In this document: positions 48,666 to 57,661 of the stretch, in pieces
Position numbering within the stretch: position 1 is the stretch's first letter
Layout of the letters: each line of letters opens with the position of its first letter
NCBI RefSeq assembly: GCF_020283565.1
Contig: NC_060063.1
Location: 45,158,856-45,222,855, forward strand
Source of the DNA: Trifolium pratense
Lineage: Eukaryota; Streptophyta; Magnoliopsida; Fabales; Fabaceae
Length of the DNA: 64,000 nt
Direction: 5' to 3'
Notes under the pieces: generated by a model
What the model saw: the letters and a program-made list of their open reading frames with translations, nothing else
What the model was told of the DNA's origin: nothing
Database searches by the model: none
Translations under genes and position numbers: made by a program

Positions 48666-48997
48666 AATAATATGTTAAGGGTCTTGCTAACGAGTGCCCC
48701 CGGGTCACTTTTTAAGTATTCCATTAAAAGAAACTTTTTATTCAAAAAATAAAACACTCTAATTTCCAATGCGTTGACTTTACGCATTTTCATAAAAATT
48801 CTATAAAAAACTTACTATTTAAGGGCTTAAAGAGTGCCCGGGACATTATTTAGCATTTGGCATATGTTAAGGATAACTTATCGACAATCGGTCTCCTTTG
48901 AAAATAGCTATCACCTATAAACTATTGGTGGTGTGCTACATACATTCCTACCCTGAACGAGAAAAAAAAAACCCTAACCAAAATCCAAATCTCGACA

Positions 48998-49627
48998 ATG
49001 GTGGTGATGACGCGGAGCCGAAGTCGCATGATGGCGGAAGCAACGGCGGAGTCACTGACTACGATTCTACCGGAGGAAGTGATGATTGAAATCCTTAATA
49101 GGGTTGAATTGAACGATACTCTACAATTGAGGTGTGTTTGCAAATCATGGAAATCGCTGGTTCTTGATCCTCAATTCATGAAGAACCACCTTCACAAATT
49201 GCTCAATGATATCACCGTTCAATTTTCTAAGGCCAAGGAATTCTTCAACGCTTTCAAATCGCAGCATCGTATAAATAACCCGGTCATGCCTCAAGAACAA
49301 GTAGACGATGACGAAGACGGTGAAGAAGCAGCACAAGAAGATGCTGCTGCTGTTGACAATGTTGCCGCTGAAGATGAAGAAAAAGAAGAGAAAAAAGAAG
49401 AAGAAGAAGCTGAGAAACATTGTTTGGTGACTGCACTTGCTGTGTTGGATGGTATTTTGGTAGATGTTCTTTCTCTCAAAGGGGATTTGAAATTTATCAA
49501 CCTTGAGACGCAAATGCAACCTGTTGAGGATAGATTGAAGTGTCTCCGAAGCTTTATGCGAATTTATCTCAAGTCAGAAACATCTTCATCTTCTTCTGAT
49601 TACTCTCTTTTGAAATGTTGCAACTGA
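48998..49627 (+). CDS. short F-box protein with acidic domain
   Basis: Single exon, 209 residues. Residues about 20-65 form an F-box (ILPEEVMIEILNRVELNDTL, then RCVCKSWKSLVLDPQF), which binds SKP1 and recruits a substrate to an SCF ubiquitin ligase. Residues about 100-145 are a strongly acidic Asp/Glu-Ala-Lys tract. The rest (TALAVLDGILVDVLSLKGDL) is probably helical. No kelch, FBA or LRR substrate domain is present, although most plant F-box proteins are about twice this length. It may be a truncated or legume-specific member. Four in-frame ATGs (48998, 49007, 49028, 49031) precede the F-box, and the first is used. The gene is flanked by transposon remnants. Confidence 0.8.
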   Translation: MVVMTRSRSRMMAEATAESLTTILPEEVMIEILNRVELNDTLQLRCVCKSWKSLVLDPQFMKNHLHKLLNDITVQFSKAKEFFNAFKSQHRINNPVMPQEQVDDDEDGEEAAQEDAAAVDNVAAEDEEKEEKKEEEEAEKHCLVTALAVLDGILVDVLSLKGDLKFINLETQMQPVEDRLKCLRSFMRIYLKSETSSSSSDYSLLKCCN

Positions 49628-49912
49628 TTTTTAATTAGTTCTTTTCGAATGGATTAGTTAGTTAGTTAGTTAGTTGAATTTGAACTTCTTTGCTATGATA
49701 ATTGCAGAACCTATTCTTGCTATATCTTAATGTGAAATGTAAATTATTAATTACTATTAGGTCATCTTTGGTACACATTATGTTTCCGTTCCTATTCTAA
49801 AGACAGTTGTTTTACATTGACGTCCAACAAGAACTCGCCATATTGTCATATAAGTCTAGTTTGTAATCGTTTTTAAAATAACTCCCAGATACTACATTCT
49901 CATTGAGCGTAA

Positions 49913-50110
49913 GTGGCACTAGTAGTTCTTAGTGAGGTAAATCTGTGTGTGGAAAAGTTGTACGTGTTTGAAATTTCTAGGAGGAGTCTGGCACCTTCCA
50001 AGGTAGTTGCTTTCTCTTGGAAGATACTTCTTAATAGAATTTCGTCTAAAATTAGGCAGTTTAGATGGAGGGTTGTGTTTTGTGTGTGGGGAATGAGGAA
50101 TCTGCATTAC
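49913..50110 (+). pseudogene. LINE remnant: zf-RVT fragment
   Basis: SLAPSKVVAFSWKILLNRIS followed by degraded sequence matches the start of the LINE reverse-transcriptase zinc-binding domain. It lies on the opposite strand to the similar fragment in cyclase intron 15. Sequence to about 50,350 is probably the decayed continuation. Confidence 0.55.
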
Positions 50111-50689
50111 ATTCGTTCATTGCAGCTAATTAGACTGAAATGTTGGATATTATTGCATACCGACACTCAGAAGTTGGATGATTTTGATACAGTTATTGGA
50201 TGAAGGTTATGAATCTGATGAACTCAAGTTTCGGAGAATGTTGATGATGAGCTACCTGTAGATATAATTGATCATCAGTAGTACAGGGACAGTGGTCAAT
50301 CTGCGGATCATGAGGAGTCGAGGAGGTTGTGGATCGAAGTGGTGGTGATAAGAAGCAGACTAGTTCTGGTAATAATTTCCTTTAGTTTGTAATTGTATGT
50401 GAATCAAGTTCTTAAGCTTTTATGAGTTTTAGTTGGTGTCTATAAATTTAGTGATGTCATTAGTCTGATTGATGAATAGGAAGATTGAACCTTAAGTGTT
50501 ACTGTTTTAGCTGGTGTCTATAAATGTAGTGATGACTATAAATTTAGTTGGTGTCTTTTTTACTGTGTTGTGATTTATTTGCAGATATCGAAATGATTAG
50601 TACTTTAAAGTATTATAGTATGATGAATTGTAGGTATCCTATCACCTATGATGTGTTCATATTCCATAATGTAATGCTCCTAGTGTTTG

Positions 50690-51430
50690 TGAAAAGTTCT
50701 CATCGAAGATAAATTTGAATTTTTTTGGTCTCAATTCTTCTCTTTAATTGTCTCTTCTTTGGTTGATCTTCTCTTTGTCCATGTTTGTTTCTCTTCTTTG
50801 ATTGTCTTCCTCTCTTTGGTTTCTTCTGATTGATTGGTCTCTCTCTATTGATTCTTCTGAATGGTTGTTTCTCTCCGATGTTGACTCTTCGGTTTGGTTT
50901 TGCTCCTTCTCTCTTCAGTCTGATTGTTTCTCCCTGCTGATTTCTTCTGATTGATTGCTTCTTTCTGTTGATTCTTCTTATTGATCGTCTACTACAAATT
51001 TGGTTGTTTGGTGAGTCGAGTGCTCACATTTGGTGATTTAAGTGCTCACAATTTGGTTTCAATTTGGTTTATTCTGATTGCATTCCACTTCTCCCTCTAT
51101 TGTTTCTTCTGATTGCACTTCTCCATCTATTGGTTCTTTTGATTGATGGCACTTCTCCCTATTGCACTTCTCTCCTGATTGCATTGCACTTCTCCCTATT
51201 GGTTCTTTTGTTTGATCGGTCTCCTCTCCCTTGATTGGTTCTTTTGGTTTGGTTTTGGTAAGCTTGGAATAAATTGGATGTTGGATTGGTTTGAGATTGA
51301 TTCTTCTATCTGATGGTTTCTCTCTTTGGAGGTTACTTCTCTCTCGGATGATTGCTCACTTTGGTTGCTTCTTTCAATTGGTTAGTTATTAGCTCGGTTG
51401 GTTACGCTAGTAGTTGGTTGATTTATTTTC
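50690..51430. repeat. degenerate CT-rich low-complexity repeat
   Basis: Loose repetition of 'ttcttctgattgattggtctc'-type phrases, about 20-30 bp apart, with no coding potential. Functions are unknown. Confidence 0.6.
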
Positions 51431-51853
51431 AGGGTAACTTGTAACAAGCTTAAAAGCTTAGTAAGATTTAGCTTGAGGGGTAGTATTAAGATAAAAAGTT
51501 TTGAGTTTATATTATTCAGCTGTGCTATTTTTAGCGAATTTTAATTTCGCGAAGCATCACGACAGTGTTACTTAAAATTCAGAAACTGCGTTACCATACA
51601 CATGTGGAGTAGGTTTGATAAGTCAAGCCAATGAAATTACAACATGTATTGTTCGTGATGGTTTCGGGACAAAATCTTTCGCTTTAAGTAGCATTTCTCT
51701 ATATTATTTAGTATGTTTTTCGTATTTTGTTTTGTTTGACAAACTTACAATGCTTCTTGTTAACACATCGTGAGTTTGAGCGTAGGTGTTAGATAATAAG
51801 TTATTGGGCTTGCTATTGTGCCAATTAGATTTGCTATATAATCCCTTGTAACT
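51431..51853. repeat. probable copia LTR remnant hosting the MULE
   Basis: 'agcttgaggggtagtattaaga' near 51,469 resembles a polypurine tract running into an LTR start. 'atcccttgtaactctattttat' before the MULE and 'taactgaatatcaatgtg' after it (60,513) would join into typical LTR 3' wording. It is inferred, with no second LTR found. Confidence 0.35.
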
Positions 51854-51862
51854 CTATTTTAT

Positions 51863-51923
51863 GATATTTTCTCTCCCCACCCCCCACGTTTCTTTTATAC
51901 CCCCCTTAAATCCCAGTTTGCCC
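51863..51923. repeat. MULE left terminal inverted repeat
   Basis: 61 bp. Differs from the right repeat mainly at CCCCA versus TTAGG after the first 12 bases, and near the inner end. Confidence 0.9.
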
Positions 51924-51939
51924 TTCGAAAATGACCACT

Positions 51940-52425
51940 TTTTTGGTTAGCAAATTCGGGTTTTACGAATCGAAAAAATAAAAACTTCGGTTTTTAAAAA
52001 CCACTCGCTTTATACTTCGAGTTTTACGAATCGAAGTATGTTTATATAGAAAGCAACCTCTCACATTCTTCATCACTTTCAATACTTCATCCCCACACTA
52101 CCAAAAGAGATCCCAAAATCCAATCCGTTTTTCACTCAAATCGCTGCTTAAAATCAAGTTTGGAACGTTTGCTAAGGGTTGGAAGGCGATTTGAAGCACA
52201 ATATTAAGGTAATCTTCCGTTTAATTTCTTTTATTTTCAACTGTCATACATGTTAGGTTGGTAGGTTTCTGACACAAAATCGTTCGATTTATAGAAATCG
52301 AAGGAATCCTTCGGTTATTACGAATCGAAGTGACTGGAACTTTTGGTTTTGTGTTGGTTTAAACGTGTTTGCTTGCCAAGCCTAACCGAAGGATTCTTTC
52401 GGTTGATACTAACCGAAATAACTGG
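51940..52425 (+). promoter_or_regulatory. MULE left subterminal region: repeated CGAATCGAA / TTCGGTT words, TATA box and leader intron
   Basis: ACGAATCGAA or close variants occur near 51,955, 52,024 and 52,318; TTCGGTT or AACCGAA near 51,985, 52,308, 52,384, 52,397 and 52,410. A matching cluster sits inside the right end (60,340-60,437). TTTATATAG near 52,029 is a plausible TATA box. A leader intron from 52209 (AAG|GTAATC) to 52580 (TTATGTAG) would place the transposase ATG two bases into the next exon. The repeated words may be transposase-binding sites. Confidence 0.5.
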
Positions 52426-52582
52426 AACTTTAATTTTTGCAATGTGTAATTATTTGCCTTGACTGTCTGTTTTGCTTGCATTGCCTTAGCTGTTATGGAT
52501 TATAGAATGTGCTACCAATTTTATATGTATTAAGTATTATATGTGGCTAATTATGTGTTTATCCCTCTTATATTATGTAGTT

Positions 52583-55507
52583 ATGGCGGGCAAACGAGAG
52601 CTTGTGCTAGGTATCTGTGCCCCGGGAATTGTTGAGGTTCCGCCTGATAAACCTCCATCTAGACCTGTTGCATATGAGATTGATACATCAGATCATTTTT
52701 ACACTGAAATGGCAACCCCTGACCGAGATGAGTTGATTAGATGGGCTCGGGAGATTGCCTTAAAGCTAAAGTTTGCAATTGTAATTGGCAAATCCGACAA
52801 CGGCAGCGATAAGAGGAAGCAATATTTCAGGTTGGATTGCGAGCGGGGAGGCCGGTACGTGTCAACAAATAAGAAGCTAAAATCTGATCAAACCGGCACG
52901 AGGAAATGCGGCTGTCCATTTCGACTCCGTGGTTATTGTCATGCCGATAAAACATGGCATTTGACCGTTGTAAATGGCAAACATAACCACGAGTTGGACA
53001 AGGCAGTTGAAGGCCATCTCATTGTCGGTCGTCTCAAACCGGAAGAAAGGCAATGTATGGAGGAAATGTCAAGGAATTTGGTTCCGCCTAAGAATATAAT
53101 GTCCACATTGAAAGATAGGGATCCAAACAACAAGACAACGGCAAAGCAACTCTACAATTTAAGTCATCGATTAAAACTTAAAATGAGGGCATCAATGACT
53201 GAAATGCAACACCTCTCCAAAAGACTTGTCGAGACCGGGTATTTTTTCAAACATAGGACGGTTGTTGCAGACGGATCCGAACACGTTCAAGACATTTTCT
53301 TTGCACATCCTAAATCTATAAGTTTGTTCAATTCTTTTCCTACTGTGCTTTTGATGGATTCGACATACAAAACAAACAAATACAAAATGCCGTTATTTGA
53401 GATTGTCGGATTCACATCAACTGGGAGATCTTTCAATGTTGGATTTGCTTGGCTTACCAATGAAAGAGAAGACAACTTCACTTGGGCTCTAGAGCAGTGT
53501 GTCAGTCTCTTAAGGAATGAGGATGTTAGACCGAAGGTGATTGTCACCGATAGGGATTTGGCTCTGATGAATGCAGTTTCCGAGGTATTTCCAACATCGG
53601 CTGCAATGGTTTGTCGTTTCCATGTAAAAAAGAACGTGAGCTCTAAGATGAAGGAAATTGTGAAAATCAAGAATGGAGAGAATGAGAAGCAGACTGATGT
53701 GTGGGATCAAATCACCGATGCTTTTAATGATGTGTTAGAGTCGCCAACGGAAAAAGAATATGCTGACAATGTTATGGTGTTTAGGGAGCTCTGTGCGAGA
53801 TGGCCAAAGTTTTTGCGTTATGTTGAAGAGACTGTCCTAGACACTGATAAAGAAAGGGTTGTCAATGCTTGGGTAGACCAACATATGCACATGGGGAATC
53901 ACACCACGAATAGAGCTGAATCATGTCATGGTGTGTTGAAAGGTTACTTGAAGGACGGTAACGGTGACTTGGTGAAAGGATGGGAAGCGATAAATAAGAT
54001 GTTGATAAGTCAGTTCACTGAAGTACAAGGTGAATTCGGTCGGAGTATGTCTGTTGCGGAACACAGATACGATGATGATCCTCTTTACGCATTCTTGTTT
54101 TATAAAATCTCAAGAAAGGCTATGGATCACATTTATGACGAAGCAAACAGGGTCGAAGAATGTGGTATGGATAGCAAAAAGTGTGGCTGTGTTATGAGAA
54201 GGACATACGGGTTGCCATGTGCATGCTTGATTGCGAAGAAGATAAAAAATAACAAACCTATCCGACTGGATGAGATTCACCCTCAATGGAAGAAACTGTG
54301 TTTCGAAGATGAGCCGGCACCGGGCGACGTGGCTGACGATTATGATTGCTTGGCTGAGTGGAAAGCAATTCAGGTTATTACACATTCATAAATATAATGG
54401 TTACATTTCGTATACCTTTTTATTATGATTTTAATTTCACATTATGTGTATAATGTTACACTTTGTATACAATTAATTTTAATGAGTTTGATTTTTTTTC
54501 TTTCTTTGTAGGAACGATTAAAAACAGCCGATGTTAGCGTGAAGAATGATATTAGGAATCAACTTCGTCTCATTGCATATCCAGAAACCACCTCTGTGAA
54601 ACCTCCGCTTCAAAAGGCCAAAACAAAAGGTGCTAGAAAGAAAAAATCAGTTCGTGTCACAAGATCCACGAGCAGGGATAAGTCTCGGTGGGAGCATGTT
54701 GATGATCATATTGCAGCTACACAGGCATCTCAGTCGCAAGCAACAAAGTCAAAGCCGTCGACTTCACAAACAGTGCCTGAGGTGCCTAAAGAACTCGTCA
54801 TCCGTACTTTGACTCCAGCACCTCCAGCACCTCCTGAAATTCCTTTTATCAACCATATGCCGAAGTTCATGCACCCATTTATTGAAGATATTATTGACGT
54901 TCAAGGTGACGGTTATTGTGGATACCGTGTGGTAGCTTTGCACCAAAAAGGAAATCAACAAGATTATGAGTTGATCAGACTGAACATGGAGAGGGAGCTG
55001 AGATTGCATAAGGAATCATATGTGGAGTTGTTCGATACTGAGCGTTACAAGTATGTCACGGATGCACTTTTCCCACCACCGAGAAGGAGTAAACATGCTA
55101 TTGCAACCAAGGACAAATGGTTTACTTTTCCGGATATGGGTTACGTTGTGGCTACTCATTTTCAGAGGGTTGTTGTTCAACTATCAAATATGGAAAAGTG
55201 TGGAGCATCTAGAACTTGTTTCCCATTGCGTGGCAAACCTCCATCAGACACGTCAGACTTGGATTCCAAGATTATTTGCATCGGCGCGCTCGCTGACCAC
55301 TTTGTGTTAGTGCGATTGAAAGTAGGATGTCCGATACCTCCAACGGCTCATCAGTGGAAAAACTCTTGTTCCGAAGAAGCTGCAGATTGGGAGCCCATGT
55401 TTTTGGATAGAATGCAAAAGTTTGGTGAGCTGTTGACCATTGAAAGAGCAGGCGATGACTTAGTCACGATTGGAAAGGGTAGCAAAGACGATCCGTTGGA
55501 ATTGTAG
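52583..55507 (+). CDS. MULE transposase (FAR1/WRKY-GCM1 finger, DDE, SWIM) fused to OTU-like cysteine protease
   Basis: Two exons, 52583-54373 and 54512-55507, phase 0, 928 residues. Order: FAR1-type zinc region (RKCGCPFRLRG ... GKHNHEL, about 108-145); MULE transposase core with acidic residues in LLMDSTYKTN (about 257) and VIVTDRDLAL (about 322) and NRAESCHGVLK; SWIM finger CGCVMRRTYGLPCAC (about 533-547). A basic Ser/Pro linker follows, then an OTU domain with DVQGDGYCGYR (about 724-734, nucleophile Cys in GYCGY) and the C-terminal His in ALADHFVLVRL (about 857). The first part cuts and joins DNA ends. OTU domains are usually deubiquitinases. The CAG|GTTATT donor could be read through, ending at 54391 to give a transposase without OTU. 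Start 52583 follows a probable leader-intron acceptor. An upstream in-frame ATG at 52541 lies within that intron. Confidence 0.85.
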
Positions 55508-55532
55508 TAGATTTTAGTAGTTTCATTTTGAA

Positions 55533-55612
55533 TTAGCTAAGCGCATTATTTTTTGAAATGGTAGCTAAGCGCACTATTTTTTGAAAGGGTAGCTAAGCGC
55601 ATTATTTTGTGA
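55533..55612. repeat. tandem repeat, 33-35 bp unit, three copies
   Basis: 'tagctaagcgcattatttt' phrases repeated three times just after the transposase stop codon. Possibly a 3' untranslated or terminator region. Confidence 0.75.
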
Positions 55613-55924
55613 TGTATACCATGCCGATTATGCTTTGTAACATATTAACTTTGTATGCGCAATTTACACATGAACCTTGGTTATGAAATGTGGTATTATT
55701 GTATATTGAACTTTGGTATTATTGTTATGAAATATGATTATGAAACTTTGGTTATGAAATGTTGTAACAAATTGTATTTAGCCTGATAGAATTTTGGAAA
55801 TGAATTGAAAGAAAAAACAGGTTTTGACCTCGACGATTTTGGAAATTTAAATTTTGCGAAGGGGGTATAAGAGACTTGATGGGGGGGATTGAAGAAAGGT
55901 AGGTATTATGTGAAAAATGATCGA

Positions 55925-56055
55925 AATTGCACCGACAAGTTTTTGTGGTCGATATTGTACCGACAATATTTTGTGGTCGATATTGCACCGACAATATTTT
56001 CGTGGTCGATATTCGTGGTCGATATTCGTGGTCAATATTGCACCGACAATATATG
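55925..56055. repeat. tandem repeat around 'gtggtcgatattgcaccgac'
   Basis: Four to five imperfect copies of a 30-36 bp unit, with a short 'gtggtcgatattc' triplication inside. It lies directly upstream of the first small gene's TATA box. Confidence 0.75.
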
Positions 56056-56079
56056 TGGATATTATTGATTTCTATGTAC

Positions 56080-56087
56080 TATAAATA
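56080..56087 (+). promoter_or_regulatory. TATA box of MULE small gene 1
   Basis: TATAAATA, 45 bp before the ATG at 56132, directly downstream of the tandem repeat array. Confidence 0.6.
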
Positions 56088-56131
56088 CGTATAGGGAGAG
56101 TTAGAAAATAATTTAAATCGTTTTCTACAAA

Positions 56132-56497
56132 ATGAGTACTTCAAAACGTTTTGTTAAAAACAATTTAGCGACTTCTTATCCATTTTCAATCAAGTTTCGC
56201 GGTAACGACGAGTTGTTCTGCGTTGATTTGAAAAACACTTTAACAACTCTTCAAACTATCAAAAATACGATTGAAGCCATGTATCGCTTCAAATACGCTA
56301 GACAAATCAAAATAGACAATCTAGCGTATTATGAGTCATATATCGATCTGGCAGCTGACCATGTTGGAGGATATGATGATGCACCACGGAAATACGAATG
56401 GAAAGAGTTGAAAGATGATGAAGATGTGAGAAAAATGTTCGACTGGATTGAAATTGATCCGAAATATCCACGTTTGTATGCTACCTTATGTTGTTGA
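56132..56497 (+). CDS. MULE small protein 1, uncharacterised, beta-grasp/PB1-like
   Basis: 121 residues, single exon, own TATA box. Not recognised as a named family. N-terminal half: a strand-like PFSIKFRGNDELFCVDL followed by an amphipathic stretch with two LxxL-like steps (LTTLQTIKNTI). C-terminal half: RKYEWKELKDDEDVRKMF, then PRLYATLCC. The 'W-x-x-L-x-D-D-x-D-V-x-x-M-F ... L-Y-A-T' pattern resembles the small N-terminal domain that heads many MuDR-type transposases, which this element's transposase lacks. The same pattern recurs in small protein 2, so the two are probably paralogues. The function is unknown. Confidence 0.65.
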   Translation: MSTSKRFVKNNLATSYPFSIKFRGNDELFCVDLKNTLTTLQTIKNTIEAMYRFKYARQIKIDNLAYYESYIDLAADHVGGYDDAPRKYEWKELKDDEDVRKMFDWIEIDPKYPRLYATLCC

Positions 56498-56633
56498 TTT
56501 TCCGTTTATGTTGTTGATTTTCCGTTTATGTTGTTGTTGAATTTTATATTATGTTACGTAATTTTCAGTTAATGAATGTTTGAATTAACAATGTAAGTTG
56601 TAAGTTTTTTAATTAATCAATATGTGCAACAAT

Positions 56634-56729
56634 AACCATCACATACCATTTAAACTTCACCTACCACATTAACCATCACCTACCACATTAACCATCACCT
56701 ACCACAATAACCATCACCTACCACAATAA
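56634..56729. repeat. tandem repeat, about 20-bp unit 'aaccatcacctaccacatt'
   Basis: Four to five near-identical copies immediately upstream of the second small gene's promoter. A separate 22-bp duplication ('ttgttgattttccgtttatg') lies at about 56,492-56,535, after small gene 1. Confidence 0.8.
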
Positions 56730-56746
56730 TGTGCAACAATATGATC

Positions 56747-56753
56747 TATAAAT
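56747..56753 (+). promoter_or_regulatory. TATA box of MULE small gene 2
   Basis: TATAAAT, 47 bp before the ATG at 56800, an almost identical layout to small gene 1. Confidence 0.55.
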
Positions 56754-56799
56754 TAATGTACATTACCACATCTTTTTTCAACACTCAACTCACAAAAAA

Positions 56800-57192
56800 A
56801 TGGATGTCTCACTCACACAACGCATGAGATCTACCCTTGCAGCAGTTTACTTCAACCACGAAAAACCAATTTTGTTTCGCATTAACGATGGTGAAACGTT
56901 CGATGGTCTGAAACAACAACTGAACGAGCTGAATCGTACCACCAACAACCAGAACGATAACAGAACAGTTTCGAGTCTCAAGTACCGTAAACCGTCGATC
57001 GGTCCCGACGGACGCATTTCCTTCACCGATATGATGCTTGAAAACAATGATGATATTGAAACTATGTTCTCAATTTTCGAGCAGTATAGCAACAGGGGGC
57101 CTATCGAATTAGATGCAACGCTGACAAGATCTGTCGAAGCCATCCTTGCTAGCCTTGTTCGTCCGGAAGATCGAAATCATGTTTCCATTTGA
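56800..57192 (+). CDS. MULE small protein 2, uncharacterised, beta-grasp/PB1-like
   Basis: 130 residues, single exon. It reads PILFRINDGETFDGLKQQL, then a polar Asn-rich loop, SSLKYRKPSIGPDGRISFTDM, then LENNDDIETMFSIFE and IELDATL. It aligns by eye with small protein 1 at three points: FRxNDxExF, the DD-x(0-1)-[DV/IE]-xx-MF block and L-[YD]-ATL. It has no catalytic motif, signal peptide or membrane segment. The position between transposase and PMD gene, the separate promoter and the intact frame suggest that it is expressed. The function is unknown. A protein-interaction or transposase-partner role is a guess. Confidence 0.65.
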   Translation: MDVSLTQRMRSTLAAVYFNHEKPILFRINDGETFDGLKQQLNELNRTTNNQNDNRTVSSLKYRKPSIGPDGRISFTDMMLENNDDIETMFSIFEQYSNRGPIELDATLTRSVEAILASLVRPEDRNHVSI

Positions 57193-57661
57193 TGCGTTGT
57201 AACAATTTCATTCCGATGTAATTCCTAATTTCCGTTTATTGTGTTTGATTTGTCTAATATCGAGTTAAATCGAAACAACTTTAATATCGAGTTAAATCCT
57301 ACCTTACTGGGAATTTAAACAATTTCGGTCCGTATAAACCGAAGTATATCAGGCCAAAAAACCAGTCAATGTGAGTCTTTGCCTTGCACAACCTCTACAC
57401 ATTTGAGGTCCAAACCTGTTTATAACACATTTTAGTATGTTATATATGACAGAGCATCAACATATTAACCATCCAATCTAAAAATATTTTAGCGATTAAT
57501 AAAAAACGTAACAACCGGTAACAAATTACGAATTAAACGATACTAAAATACGTAGTGTACTACATCCGATTGTCATAATCAAAGTTACATCAAAAATAAA
57601 AACAAACATCAGAGTTTATAAACAACCACGTCAACATTAAAGTTACAAAAACAAACAAAGT
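57193..57661. other. MULE spacer between convergent gene ends
   Basis: AT-rich, with one AACCGAAG/TTCGGTCC pair near 57,320-57,345. It contains the 3' flanks of small gene 2 (+) and of the PMD gene (-). No further frame is seen. Confidence 0.5.

Noticed and set aside
49145..49519. Minus-strand 124-codon frame with Phe-rich tract
   Set aside because: Antisense of the acidic tract of the F-box gene.
52541..52582. Upstream ATG of the MULE transposase (MWLIMCL...)
   Set aside because: It falls in a probable leader intron ending TTATGTAG at 52580; the next ATG at 52583 fits.
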